A stretch of DNA of 64,000 bases from Herbiconiux oxytropis (lineage in GTDB: Bacteria; Actinomycetota; Actinomycetes; Actinomycetales; Microbacteriaceae). The stretch lies in the NCBI RefSeq assembly GCF_024979315.1, contig NZ_JANLCK010000003.1:434001-498000 (forward strand), read 5' to 3'. This document shows, one piece after another, positions 50,596 to 59,063 of this stretch. The notes beneath the pieces were generated by a model that saw nothing but the letters and a program-made list of their open reading frames with translations, made no database searches and was not told the origin of the DNA. The position numbers were made by a program, and so were the translations under genes. Position 1 is the stretch's first letter, and each line of letters begins with the position of its first letter.

Positions 50596-52643
50596 GCCGC
50601 CTCCTCCAGAGTGATCAGCAGGTAGCCGTGCTCGTCGACCTCGACGTGCTGGCCGCTGTGCACGACCGTCGTGGAGGTGCCCTCGTCGACGAGCGCGGGC
50701 CCGTCGAACCGGTCGCCGGGCGAGAGGCGACTGCGATCGTAGACGGCGAACTCCGCGGCGCTCCGGGTGCCGAAGTCGAACGCAGTCCGACGGCCCGTGA
50801 GGGCACGGGCGGGATCGCCGTCGCCCTCGGGGAGCACCGGGAGCCCTGGTCGCACCGTGCGGCCGATGCCGCGCACCCTGGCCGTCAGGATCTGCACCCT
50901 GCTCTCCATGGAGTGGCCGTAGCGGGCTTCGTGCAGCTCGTTGAACGACCGCCGGATCGCCTCCGGGTCCAGGTCTTCCCCGATCGGCACCGTGAGCGTG
51001 TGCTCCTGCCCCAGGTAGCGCAGCTCGAGCTGGTTCTCGAGGTGGGCCACGTCGTCGGCCACACCCTGCTCGCGGAGCGATCCGAGTGCTTCCCCACCGA
51101 TCTCGTCGAGCTCGCGCCGGAGGTCGTCGAGATCGACCTCGTCGAGCACCTCCATCCTGGTGCGCGCGAAGTCGTTCACGATGTCGGCGCTCAGCATGCC
51201 CCAGGCCGAGAACCCCGAGGGGGCGAACGGCACGATCACCTCGCGCACGCCCATCTCGCGGGCGAGGAGGGGAGCCACGAGGGGGCCGGCTCCGCCGAAG
51301 GCGAGCAGCGAGAACACCCGGGGGTCGTGACCGCGCTCGACCGTGATCTGCCGCACGGCCCCGACGGTCTTGGCGAGCATCACGTCGAAGATGCCGGCGG
51401 CGGCCGCCTCGACGCTCAGCCCGAGCGGCTCGGCGATCGTGGCGCGCACCGCCTCGACGGCGGCCTCGGCCTGGAGGGGCATCGATCCGGCGAGGAAGCT
51501 CTCGGGATCCACGTAGCCGAGGCAGACCGACGCATCCGTGACCGTGGGGCGGGTGCCGCCCCGGCCGTAGCACACCGGCCCGGGCACGGCGCTCGCACTC
51601 TCGGGCCCCACCTTCAGCAGGCCTCGGTCGATCCAGGCGATCGATCCGCCGCCCGCTCCGATGGTGCGGATGTCGTAGGAGGGCATGAGGAGCGGGAAGT
51701 GCTCGAGCTCGGCCTCGTGGGTCACGACCGCCGTGCCGTCCTCGATCACGCAGGCGTCGAGCGAGGTGCCGCCGATGTCGAAGGTCAGCACGTTCGGCCG
51801 CTCGAGCACGTCGGCGAGGTAGCCGCCGCCCACGATCCCGCCCGCCGGCCCGGAGAGCACGGTGTGGGTGGGCGACTGCTTGGCCGTGGCCGAGGTCATC
51901 GACCCTCCGCCCGAACGCATGATGAGGAACCGCCCGTCGAAGCCCTTCGCCGCGAGGCCCTTCTCCAGTTCGTCGACGTAGCGCTCGAAGATGGGCCGGA
52001 TGTAGGCCTCGAGCACGGTCGTCGACGTGCGCTCGTACTCCCGATGCTCCCGCACGATGTCGGTCGAGACCGAGACGGTCACCTGCGGGTACCACTCCCG
52101 CAGCAGCTCGGCCGTGCGCTGCTCGTGGGAGGGGTCGAGGTAGGAGTGCAGGTAGCAGACCGCGAGCGAGATGACGCCCTCGTCCTCCACGAGCTGCCTG
52201 GCCACCTCGCGGAGGCCCACCTCGTCGAGGGGTTCGAGCTCTTCGCCCCTGTGGTTCAGGCGGCCGCGCACCCCGGCGGTGTGCCGGCGCTTGACGAGGC
52301 TCTCGGGGCGCTCGTACTGGAAGTCGTACATCCGGTCGTCCGGCACGTTCCCCCGGCCGAGCAGGAAGATGTCGCGCAGGCCGTAGTTGGTGATGATCCC
52401 GGTCGCGCCCCCGCGCCGCTCGAGCACGGCGTTGAGGCCGAGCGTGGTGCCGTGGATGAACAGCTCGACCTCGCCGAGGTCGGTGCCGAGGGCCTCGACC
52501 GCCGCCAGCACGCCCTCCCAGGGGCGGGCCGGCGTGGTGGAGGCCTTGCGGAAGCGCACGACCCCGGTGCGGGTGTCCAGTTCCATGGCGTCGACGAACG
52601 TGCCGCCGATGTCGACGGCGAGACGGAGTGGGGCAGGGGACAC
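50592..52643 (-). CDS. Hydantoinase/oxoprolinase A-type subunit (HyuA)
   Basis: A 683-residue subunit with the ASKHA ATPase fold. The phosphate motif is LAVDIGGTFVDAM at the N-terminus, the second is TFDIGGTSLDACVIED and the adenosine-binding segment is VLSGPAGGIVGG. It phosphorylates or activates the amide carbonyl in complex with HyuB. The GTG at 52643 is preferred, being 9 bases after an AAAGGA ribosome-binding site. A GTG at 52661 overlapping the ABC gene stop is the alternative. It is followed by two HyuB genes in the same operon. Confidence 0.9.
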   Translation of the reverse strand: MSPAPLRLAVDIGGTFVDAMELDTRTGVVRFRKASTTPARPWEGVLAAVEALGTDLGEVELFIHGTTLGLNAVLERRGGATGIITNYGLRDIFLLGRGNVPDDRMYDFQYERPESLVKRRHTAGVRGRLNHRGEELEPLDEVGLREVARQLVEDEGVISLAVCYLHSYLDPSHEQRTAELLREWYPQVTVSVSTDIVREHREYERTSTTVLEAYIRPIFERYVDELEKGLAAKGFDGRFLIMRSGGGSMTSATAKQSPTHTVLSGPAGGIVGGGYLADVLERPNVLTFDIGGTSLDACVIEDGTAVVTHEAELEHFPLLMPSYDIRTIGAGGGSIAWIDRGLLKVGPESASAVPGPVCYGRGGTRPTVTDASVCLGYVDPESFLAGSMPLQAEAAVEAVRATIAEPLGLSVEAAAAGIFDVMLAKTVGAVRQITVERGHDPRVFSLLAFGGAGPLVAPLLAREMGVREVIVPFAPSGFSAWGMLSADIVNDFARTRMEVLDEVDLDDLRRELDEIGGEALGSLREQGVADDVAHLENQLELRYLGQEHTLTVPIGEDLDPEAIRRSFNELHEARYGHSMESRVQILTARVRGIGRTVRPGLPVLPEGDGDPARALTGRRTAFDFGTRSAAEFAVYDRSRLSPGDRFDGPALVDEGTSTTVVHSGQHVEVDEHGYLLITLEEAA

Positions 52644-52657
52644 GGAGGATCGTCCTT

Positions 52658-54280
52658 TCACGGGGTGACGGCTCGGCCGCCGAGGCGGGGCGCCGCGGCG
52701 AGGAGCCGGCGGGTGTACGGATGCTGAGGGGAGTCGAACACCTCGGCGGTGGGGCCCTCCTCCACCACCTCGCCGCGGTAGATCACGACCACGCGGTCGC
52801 AGAAGGAGCGCACGGTCGCGAGATCGTGCGAGACGAAGAGCTGACCGCGCTCGCCGTCGGCGCCGAGCTCGGTGATGAGGTCGAGGATCTGCGCCTGCAC
52901 GGTCACGTCGAGAGCGGATGTCGGCTCGTCGAACACGATCAGCTCGGGTTCGCAGACGAGGGCTCTGGCGATGCCCACCCGCTGCGCCTGCCCGCCGGAC
53001 AGCTCGTGCGGCAGCCGGGTGAGGAAGGTCTCGTCGAGCCCTGTGCGCCGGAGCACCTCGGTGGCGCGCTGCTCGCGCCGGGGCCGGTCGACACCCTGGG
53101 CGAGCAGCGTCTCGGTGACCGCGTCGAGCACGGTGCGCCGGGGGTCGAGGGCACCGAGCGGATCCTGGAACACCATCTGCACGGAACGGCGGAGCGCCCG
53201 CCGTCGGGAACCCCGCAGCGCGGCGAGGTCGTGCCCGGCCACCTCGACCCGGCCGCTGGAGGGCTTCACGAGCCCCACGAGCATCCGCGCCAGAGTCGTC
53301 TTGCCCGAGCCGCTCTCGCCCACGATGCCGACGGTCTCGCCGCGGTGGACGGTGAGGTCGACACCGCGCAGCGCGTGGTGCCCACCGCTGCCGATGCGGC
53401 CGCGGTAGCGCACATGGGCGTCGCGCACCTCGGCCACGACGCCGCCGGGCCCGTCCTCAGGCCTGACCGGGCCGGCGGCACGGCGCGTGAGCGGGCGGTC
53501 GATGTCGGGCACGGCGGCGAGAAGAGTGCGGGTGTACTCCGAGCGCGGGCTCTCGAGCACCTGGGCGGTCGTCCCCTCCTCGACCACCTCTCCGGCGCGC
53601 AGCACCACGATGCGGTCGCACACCTCCACCGCGGCCGCGATGTCGTGCGAGATCAGCAGCACTCCGCGGCCCTGCTCGACGGCGAGCGAGCGCAGCAGCG
53701 CGAGCGCGTCGCGGGTGAGGGTGACGTCGAGCCCCGTGGTCGGCTCGTCGGCGAGCAGGAGCCCGGGATCGCAGGCGAGGCAGAGCGCGATCATCACGCG
53801 CTGCGCCATGCCGCCTGAGAGCTCGTGCGGGTAGGAGCCGAGCACGCGGCGCGTGTCGGTGATGCCCACGGCCTCGAGCAGCCGTACCGACTCCGCGGTC
53901 GCCTCCTGGCCGGTGGAGCCCTGATGCAGTCTCAGCCGGTCGGCGAGCTGCTTCTGCACGGTGCGCAGCGGTTCGAGCGCCGCGCGGGGGTTCTGGAAGC
54001 ACAGGGCGACTCCGTGGCCGCGATGCTCCAGCAGCTGCGCCTCCGACATCCCGAGCACGTCCTGGTCGCGGAAGAGCACGTCGCCGCCGGTCTGGGCGCG
54101 GGCGGGCAGCATCCCGATCGTGGCGCGGGCCAGCATGCTCTTTCCGCCGCCGCTCTCACCCACGAGGCCCACCACCTCGCCGGCCCGCACGGTGAGGTCC
54201 ACGCCGCGAAGCGCCTCGACTGCCGCTCCGGTGGTGGGGATCGACACGGTCAGGCCGCGCACGTCGAGCAGCACGTTCAT
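52658..54280 (-). CDS. Peptide-type ABC importer ATPase, fused DppD-DppF type
   Basis: A 540-residue protein with two complete nucleotide-binding domains. The first has Walker A GESGGGKSM, signature LSGGMAQRV and an LLLADEPTTGLDV Walker B. The second has GESGSGKTT, LSGGQAQRV and LIVFDEPTSALDV. Each half carries the peptide/nickel transporter C-terminal ending. It powers the importer together with the two permeases that follow. The start has an AGGAGG ribosome-binding site 5 bases upstream. A GTGA-type overlap links it to the HyuA gene. Confidence 0.94.
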   Translation of the reverse strand: MNVLLDVRGLTVSIPTTGAAVEALRGVDLTVRAGEVVGLVGESGGGKSMLARATIGMLPARAQTGGDVLFRDQDVLGMSEAQLLEHRGHGVALCFQNPRAALEPLRTVQKQLADRLRLHQGSTGQEATAESVRLLEAVGITDTRRVLGSYPHELSGGMAQRVMIALCLACDPGLLLADEPTTGLDVTLTRDALALLRSLAVEQGRGVLLISHDIAAAVEVCDRIVVLRAGEVVEEGTTAQVLESPRSEYTRTLLAAVPDIDRPLTRRAAGPVRPEDGPGGVVAEVRDAHVRYRGRIGSGGHHALRGVDLTVHRGETVGIVGESGSGKTTLARMLVGLVKPSSGRVEVAGHDLAALRGSRRRALRRSVQMVFQDPLGALDPRRTVLDAVTETLLAQGVDRPRREQRATEVLRRTGLDETFLTRLPHELSGGQAQRVGIARALVCEPELIVFDEPTSALDVTVQAQILDLITELGADGERGQLFVSHDLATVRSFCDRVVVIYRGEVVEEGPTAEVFDSPQHPYTRRLLAAAPRLGGRAVTP

Positions 54281-55158
54281 CGGGTCCTCCTGCGGGTCTC
54301 GCGTTCCTGGAGGCCCTCACCCAGGAGGCTGAACCCCAGCACGCACACGACGAGTGCGAGGCCGGGCGGCACCGAGGTCCAGAGCCGGCCGGCGACGATG
54401 TCGCTCGTCCCCTGGCTGATCATCGCGCCCCACTCGGGCTGCGGCACGGGCACGCCGAGGCCGAGGAACGAGAGCCCGGCGAGGGCGAGCATCGCCCAGC
54501 CCACGTTGAGCGGCGCCACGATGCGCACCGGCGCGAGGCTGTTCGGGATGACGTGCCGCAGCAGCACGCGGGCGCTCACGAGTCCCGAGGTGCGCGCGGC
54601 GTCGACGTAGGCGAGCTCCCGCACGGTGCGCACCTCGGCACGCACGAGTCGGGCGTAGGAGGGGACCGAGACGATCGCCACCACGATCGTGAGGTTCACG
54701 ATGCCGGGGCCGAGCAGGGCGGCGACCGCGAGGGCGAGGATGAAGGTGGGGAAGGCCTGGAGGATCTCGAGCAGCCGCATCACGATGGCGTCGAGGGCCC
54801 CGCCGACGTAGCCGGACACGGCTCCGATGAGGGATCCGATCACCACGGCGACCGCCACCGACACCACAGCCACTCCGAGGTCGACCCTCCCGGCGTGCAG
54901 CAGCCGGCTGAACACGTCCATGCCGTTCGCGTCCGTGCCGAGCCAGTGATCCGGCCCCGGTGCCTGACGGATGGCGGTGGAGTCGATCTCGATCGGGCCC
55001 CAGGGGGTCAGGAGCGGCGCGAAGACGCTCGCGAGCACGACGAGGCCCACGAGGGCCGCACCCGTCCAGATCATCCCCTCGCCGAAGCCGCGCGAGGCGC
55101 GGGGAGTTCGGCTGCGGGGGAGCCGGCGGTTCACGCCGATCGGTCCGACGCTGACCAT
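54277..55158 (-). CDS. Peptide-type ABC importer permease (DppC family)
   Basis: A 293-residue inner-membrane permease of the OppC/DppC type. An N-terminal span (MIWTGAALVGLVVLASVFAP) is followed by PDHWLGTDANGMDVFSRLLH. The EAA loop reads RTSGLVSARVLLRHVIPNSL. About six spans are visible. It forms the channel with the DppB-type permease and shares overlaps of 4 bases and 1 base with its neighbours. Confidence 0.93.
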   Translation of the reverse strand: MVSVGPIGVNRRLPRSRTPRASRGFGEGMIWTGAALVGLVVLASVFAPLLTPWGPIEIDSTAIRQAPGPDHWLGTDANGMDVFSRLLHAGRVDLGVAVVSVAVAVVIGSLIGAVSGYVGGALDAIVMRLLEILQAFPTFILALAVAALLGPGIVNLTIVVAIVSVPSYARLVRAEVRTVRELAYVDAARTSGLVSARVLLRHVIPNSLAPVRIVAPLNVGWAMLALAGLSFLGLGVPVPQPEWGAMISQGTSDIVAGRLWTSVPPGLALVVCVLGFSLLGEGLQERETRRRTR

Positions 55159-56168
55159 CAGAGCCTCACTCTCGGGTCGAGGGCGGCATGGATGACATCG
55201 GCCACGAGGTAGGCGATGGCGTAGACGAGGGCGATGATGACCACACCGGCCTGCACCACGGGGTAGTCGCGGTAGAGCAGTCCGCGCAGCAGCCACTGGC
55301 CCATGCCCTGCCAGGAGAAGACGTACTCCACGAGCACGACACCGCCGAGCACGTTGCCGAGCACGAGGGCCGCGAGAGTGGGGATGCGGGAGACGGTGCC
55401 GCGCAGCAGGTAGCCCGTCACGAGCGGGCGGCCGCTGATCCCGTGCGCCCGCGCCGTGGCCCAAGGCGCGGCGGCACGGATGTCGATGGCGGCCGACCGC
55501 ACGCTGCGCAGCAGCGACGCCGTCACTCCGACCGCGATGGTGAGCACGGGCAGCACGAGGTAGAGCAGGGCGGAACCGAGGGCGGGCCAGTTGCCCGTGA
55601 GGAGTGCGTCGACCGCCTCCGCTCCCGTGATGGGGGTGGGGCTCAGCCCCCGGCCGATCCGGCCGCTCGGGCCGGGGAACCAGCCGAGCTGCTGGTAGCC
55701 GATGACGATGAGGATCAGTCCGAGCCAGAACTCCGGCATCGCCGTGCCGACGAGCGACGTGATGCGGCTCGTGTGGTCGAGGGGGCTGTTGACCCGGAGG
55801 GCCGAGACGATGCCGATCACGATCGACACCACGACGGCGAGTCCGACGCCGAGGAAGACGAGTTCGAGCGTCGGCGCCAGGCGGAAGGCGAGCTCGGTGG
55901 AGACGGGCACACCGGTCTGGATCGAGGTGCCGAAGTCGCCCACGAAGAAGCCGCCGAGGTAGTCGAGGAACTGGCTCCAGAGCGGCTGGTCGAGCCCGAG
56001 TCGCTGCCGGATGGCCTCGAGGTCCTCCGCCGTGGTGTTCGGCCCCACGAAGGCCTGCACCGGATCGCCGGGCAGCACGCGCACGAGGAGGAAGGTCAGC
56101 ACGATCACGCCGAGCAGCACCGGCACGACGAGCGCGATCCTGATGGCGATGTACCGGGCGATTCGCAT
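55158..56168 (-). CDS. Peptide-type ABC importer permease (DppB family)
   Basis: A 336-residue permease of the OppB/DppB type. TM1 is IALVVPVLLGVIVLTFLLVR, then LPGDPVQAFVGPNTTAEDLE, the periplasmic loop signature of the family. The EAA loop contains AHGISGRPLVTGYLLRGTVS. About six spans are visible. It pairs with the DppC-type permease (TGATG overlap). The 117-base gap on its upstream side holds direct repeats and a hairpin. Confidence 0.93.
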   Translation of the reverse strand: MRIARYIAIRIALVVPVLLGVIVLTFLLVRVLPGDPVQAFVGPNTTAEDLEAIRQRLGLDQPLWSQFLDYLGGFFVGDFGTSIQTGVPVSTELAFRLAPTLELVFLGVGLAVVVSIVIGIVSALRVNSPLDHTSRITSLVGTAMPEFWLGLILIVIGYQQLGWFPGPSGRIGRGLSPTPITGAEAVDALLTGNWPALGSALLYLVLPVLTIAVGVTASLLRSVRSAAIDIRAAAPWATARAHGISGRPLVTGYLLRGTVSRIPTLAALVLGNVLGGVVLVEYVFSWQGMGQWLLRGLLYRDYPVVQAGVVIIALVYAIAYLVADVIHAALDPRVRL

Positions 56169-56207
56169 GCTTCTCTCTCGGTGTGGAGCGGGCGGGGCTT
56201 CGGGCGC

Positions 56208-56260
56208 GGGCGGCTGGGCGCCGGGCGGCCGATGCCGGGCGGCTGGGCGCCGGGCGGCCG
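56208..56260. repeat. Two tandem copies of a 24-base GC-rich direct repeat
   Basis: GGGCGGCTGGGCGCCGGGCG, extended by GCCG, occurs at 56208-56231 and again at 56237-56260, separated by 5 bases. The repeats fill the gap between the substrate-binding gene and the first permease gene. Confidence 0.8.
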
Positions 56261-56280
56261 CGGAGGAGGGCCGCCCGGCG
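56248..56280 (-). terminator. 12-base-pair intergenic hairpin after the substrate-binding protein gene
   Basis: CGCCGGGCGGCC (56248-56259) pairs perfectly with GGCCGCCCGGCG (56269-56280) around a 9-base loop. It starts 5 bases after the SBP stop on the (-) strand. No T-tract follows. Such hairpins usually protect the upstream mRNA or attenuate downstream expression, so that more binding protein than permease is made. Confidence 0.65.
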
Positions 56281-56285
56281 CGTGA

Positions 56286-57905
56286 TCAGTCGATCGTGAG
56301 GTACTTCATGCGCAGCAGGCCGTCGACCGGCTGCACGAAGCCCGACACGGTGTCGCGCACCGGGAGGTTGTAGTTCGGCTGCGCCAACGGGATCACCGGC
56401 ACGTCGGTGGCGAACTGCTTCTGCACCTCGGCCCACAGCGCCTCGCGCTCGGCGGGGTCGGTGAGGGTGTGCGAGGCCTCGACATCGGCATCGACCGTGG
56501 CGTTGGAGTAGTTCGCGTAATTGAGGTACGCGCCCGTCGTCCAGCCGTTCATGAGGTACTCGACGTCGTTGACCCACTGCTGGCCGGAGGCGATCTGCAT
56601 GGCAAGATCCTTCGCGTCGCGGCGTGCGCCGAGCGCAGCGGGGTCGAGCGGGGTGGGGGTGACCGTGATCCCCACCTCGGCGAGGGCGTCCTGCACGAGG
56701 ATCGCGATCTGCTCCTGCTCGTCGCTCTCGGCCTGGTAGGCGAGGTCCACCGAGAGGTCGCTCACTCCGGCCTGCGCGAGCAGCGCCTTCGCCTGGTCGA
56801 CGTCCTGGTCGTAGGGGAAGCCGTCCTCGCTGTAGCCCGGCATGTCGATCGGCACGATGCTGAGCGGCCGACGGGCGTCGCCGCCGTAGACGGTCGAGAT
56901 GATCTCGTCGTAGGGCATCGCGTACGCGACCGCCTGGCGCACGAGCGGGTCGTCGAACGGTGCGACCGCCGTGTCGAGGGGGATGTAGATCATCTCGTTG
57001 GAGGGGGCGGAGATGATCTCCACTCCCGCCGTGCCCTCGAGGTCGGCGATCTGCTGACGGCCGAGGCCGAGAGCGATGTCGACGTCGCCGTTCTGCAGCA
57101 GCACGCTCTCGGCGGCGGGGTCGGAGACGACCGTGAGCCTGATGGTGTCGGTCAGGGGGCCGTCTTCGGCCGGGTAGTCCTTGTTCGCCTTGAGCACGAT
57201 CTCCTGGCCGGGGGTGAACTCCTCGACGTTGTAGAGACCACCGTCGCTGGGGTTCTGCGCCGCCCAGTCCTGCGCCCACGGGTCATCGGCCGTGGCGTGC
57301 TCCTTCATCAGCACCGAGTCGTAGACGAAGAGGCTGATGGCCTGGATCTGAGGGGTCAGAGCGCTCGGGTACGCCTGGTCGAAGGTCACGGTGCGCTCGT
57401 CGACGACCTGGATCTGCTCGGGGTCGGTGAGGCCGATCAGCGAGTAGACCCCCGCCACGTTGGCCTGGGCGGCGAACGCCCTGTCCTTCGACCACTTGAC
57501 GTCGTCGGCGGTGATGGGGTTGCCGCTCGGGAACGTCGCGTCCTCGCGCAGGGTGAGGGTCCAGAGCTTGCCGTCCTCCGAGGTGAACGACTCGGCCCAC
57601 GCCGGCAGGATGTTCTCGGTGTCGAGGATCTGGCCGCCGGCGACGTCGGTCACGCCGTAGTCGGTGAGGTAGGGGTAGACGTTCTTGAACAGCGCGAGCG
57701 CGACCGGATCGAACGCCACGAAGTCCTGGTCCCAGCTCCCGGGGTAGGAGGGCACCGCGATGCGGAGCTCGGATGTCGCCGACTCGTCCGGTGCGGTCTG
57801 GCCGGCCACGCAGCCGGTGAGGCCGACGATCGTCGTGGTGAGGACGGCCCCCGCCACGACGAGTCTGCGGAACGACTTCGATGTCACTTGCGATGGGAAA
57901 TCCAC
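56286..57905 (-). CDS. Peptide-type ABC importer substrate-binding lipoprotein
   Basis: A 539-residue lipoprotein of the SBP_bac_5 (DppA/OppA) family. A signal peptide ends at GLTGC (cysteine near residue 32). The mature protein has the family features VYSLIGLTDPEQIQ and LVRQAVAYAMPYDEIISTVY, with the domain II hinge near the end. It captures the ligand outside the membrane. The GTG start has a GGAGG ribosome-binding site. It is the first gene of the operon, with an operator-like site at 57983-57997 upstream. Relatives bind peptides, opines, nickel or glycosides, so the ligand is open. Confidence 0.92.
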   Translation of the reverse strand: MDFPSQVTSKSFRRLVVAGAVLTTTIVGLTGCVAGQTAPDESATSELRIAVPSYPGSWDQDFVAFDPVALALFKNVYPYLTDYGVTDVAGGQILDTENILPAWAESFTSEDGKLWTLTLREDATFPSGNPITADDVKWSKDRAFAAQANVAGVYSLIGLTDPEQIQVVDERTVTFDQAYPSALTPQIQAISLFVYDSVLMKEHATADDPWAQDWAAQNPSDGGLYNVEEFTPGQEIVLKANKDYPAEDGPLTDTIRLTVVSDPAAESVLLQNGDVDIALGLGRQQIADLEGTAGVEIISAPSNEMIYIPLDTAVAPFDDPLVRQAVAYAMPYDEIISTVYGGDARRPLSIVPIDMPGYSEDGFPYDQDVDQAKALLAQAGVSDLSVDLAYQAESDEQEQIAILVQDALAEVGITVTPTPLDPAALGARRDAKDLAMQIASGQQWVNDVEYLMNGWTTGAYLNYANYSNATVDADVEASHTLTDPAEREALWAEVQKQFATDVPVIPLAQPNYNLPVRDTVSGFVQPVDGLLRMKYLTID

Positions 57906-57982
57906 GGGTCCTCCACGGTGTCCTGATGCACGGTAAACGTCTGATGAAACAGGCCTCGCGACGGAGTAGGGCCTTCAGATGT

Positions 57983-57997
57983 TTTACCGCACTAAAC
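57983..57997. promoter_or_regulatory. TTTA-type operator-like motif upstream of the importer operon
   Basis: TTTACCGCACTAAAC lies 78 bases before the SBP start. A very similar TTTACCCGCACTAAAC occurs in front of the regulator gene (58675-58690). Half-sites CGGTAAAC (57931-57938) and TTTAACATGATCGTAAA (58013-58029) flank it. It is a candidate binding site for the XRE-cupin regulator. Confidence 0.6.
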
Positions 57998-58039
57998 ACT
58001 CATGGCGCCAGCATTTAACATGATCGTAAAACGCGTGCC

Positions 58040-58648
58040 TCAGAACAGGCGCGGAGTGACCACCGAGACGACGATGGTGAGCTCGTCGGTGTCGTTGTGC
58101 AGAGAGTGCGGCGTGTTCGACCGCAAGTGCAGGCTGTCGCCCACCCCGAGGCGGTGTGTGACGCCGGCCACCTCGTAGGTGAGCTCGCCCTGGATGACGT
58201 AGGCGAACTCCTCACCCGCGTGGTGCGACGACTCCTCCTTCTCACCGCCCGGCTCGATGTAGACGAGCATCGGCTCGAGCACGAGTCCCGGCACCCTGGC
58301 GGAGAGCATCTCGTAGTGCCGGCCCCCGGAGACGACGCGCTCGACGTGCTCCGCCGCCCGGTTGAGCGTGAACACGACTCCCTCCGGCTCTGCCACGGTG
58401 GAACTCGGCTGCACGAAGAAGTCGGCCATCGGATGCCCGAGAGCGGCCGCAACGGACCTCAGGCTCGACAGAGCGATAGAGCTCAGTCCCCGCTCGACCT
58501 GCGAGAGGAACCCGACGGTCAGGCCGCTGCCCGTGGCGAGCTTTCGCAGCGACAACCCCTGCTCCTCACGGAAGCTGCGGATGCGCTGCCCGACGACATC
58601 GACGTCGTTGGTGAGGTCGTGTTCCCGGTCCCCGATTCCTGCGTGCAC
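58040..58648 (-). CDS. XRE-family regulator with C-terminal cupin domain
   Basis: A 202-residue regulator. The helix-turn-helix lies at about residues 20-75 (LSLRKLATGSGLTVGFLSQV, then ALSSLRSVAAALG) and the cupin at about 100-195 (SSHHAGEEFAYVIQGELTYE, GVGDSLHLRSNTPHSLHND). Several histidines in the cupin could bind a metal and so a ligand. The gene is 134 bases upstream of the importer operon, on the same strand. Near-identical motifs before both genes suggest it regulates the operon and itself. The GTG start at 58648 has no strong ribosome-binding site. Confidence 0.88.
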   Translation of the reverse strand: MHAGIGDREHDLTNDVDVVGQRIRSFREEQGLSLRKLATGSGLTVGFLSQVERGLSSIALSSLRSVAAALGHPMADFFVQPSSTVAEPEGVVFTLNRAAEHVERVVSGGRHYEMLSARVPGLVLEPMLVYIEPGGEKEESSHHAGEEFAYVIQGELTYEVAGVTHRLGVGDSLHLRSNTPHSLHNDTDELTIVVSVVTPRLF

Positions 58649-58674
58649 GGCGAGACATCCCTTCGGTCAGCGCG

Positions 58675-58690
58675 TTTACCCGCACTAAAC
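58675..58690. promoter_or_regulatory. TTTA-type operator-like motif upstream of the regulator gene
   Basis: TTTACCCGCACTAAAC begins 27 bases before the regulator start and matches the site at 57983-57997 except for one extra C. This points to autoregulation. Confidence 0.6.
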
Positions 58691-58709
58691 AACTCACCCT
58701 ATCGGGACT

Positions 58710-59063
58710 CTACTCGTGCAGCAGGGTGCGGAGCTCCGTGATGCGGCCGCCCCGCACCGTGATGATGTCGACGCCCCGGGCGGCAGGCGAGCCCGCAGGG
58801 CCGAAGGTCCACGCCTGCACGCCGGTGTCGGCACTCACGTAGCCGAGACCGTCGTCGGCGAACACGAAGTCGGCGGGCGCGCCGTCGACGAGGCCCGCGG
58901 CCTTCGCCTCGAGCGCATCCCACCCCGTCACGGTCTCTTCGGGATCGATGAAGGTCACGTCGGGTGCGAACAGCGCCTCGATCGCCGTGCGGCGCGATCC
59001 GGGGTCGCGGTTGCCGAAGACGTCGTGCAGGTTCGAAGCGAGCAGCTCGGCGACCGTGGCCAT
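58710..59063 (-). CDS. SnoaL-like (NTF2 fold) protein
   Basis: A 117-residue NTF2-like protein: helix LLASNLHDVFGNRDPGSRRT, FAPDVTFIDPEETVTGWDAL strand pair and the VDIITVRGGRITELRTLLHE ending typical of SnoaL-like proteins. Possible roles are isomerase, hydratase or ligand binder. The start overlaps the Ddn-type gene stop by one base (TGATG), so these genes are co-translated. Confidence 0.83.
   Translation of the reverse strand: MATVAELLASNLHDVFGNRDPGSRRTAIEALFAPDVTFIDPEETVTGWDALEAKAAGLVDGAPADFVFADDGLGYVSADTGVQAWTFGPAGSPAARGVDIITVRGGRITELRTLLHE

Noticed and set aside
56208-56280. Direct repeats as part of a CRISPR array
   Set aside because: Only two copies with a 5-base spacer and no cas genes. 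Better explained as an intergenic repeat with a hairpin.
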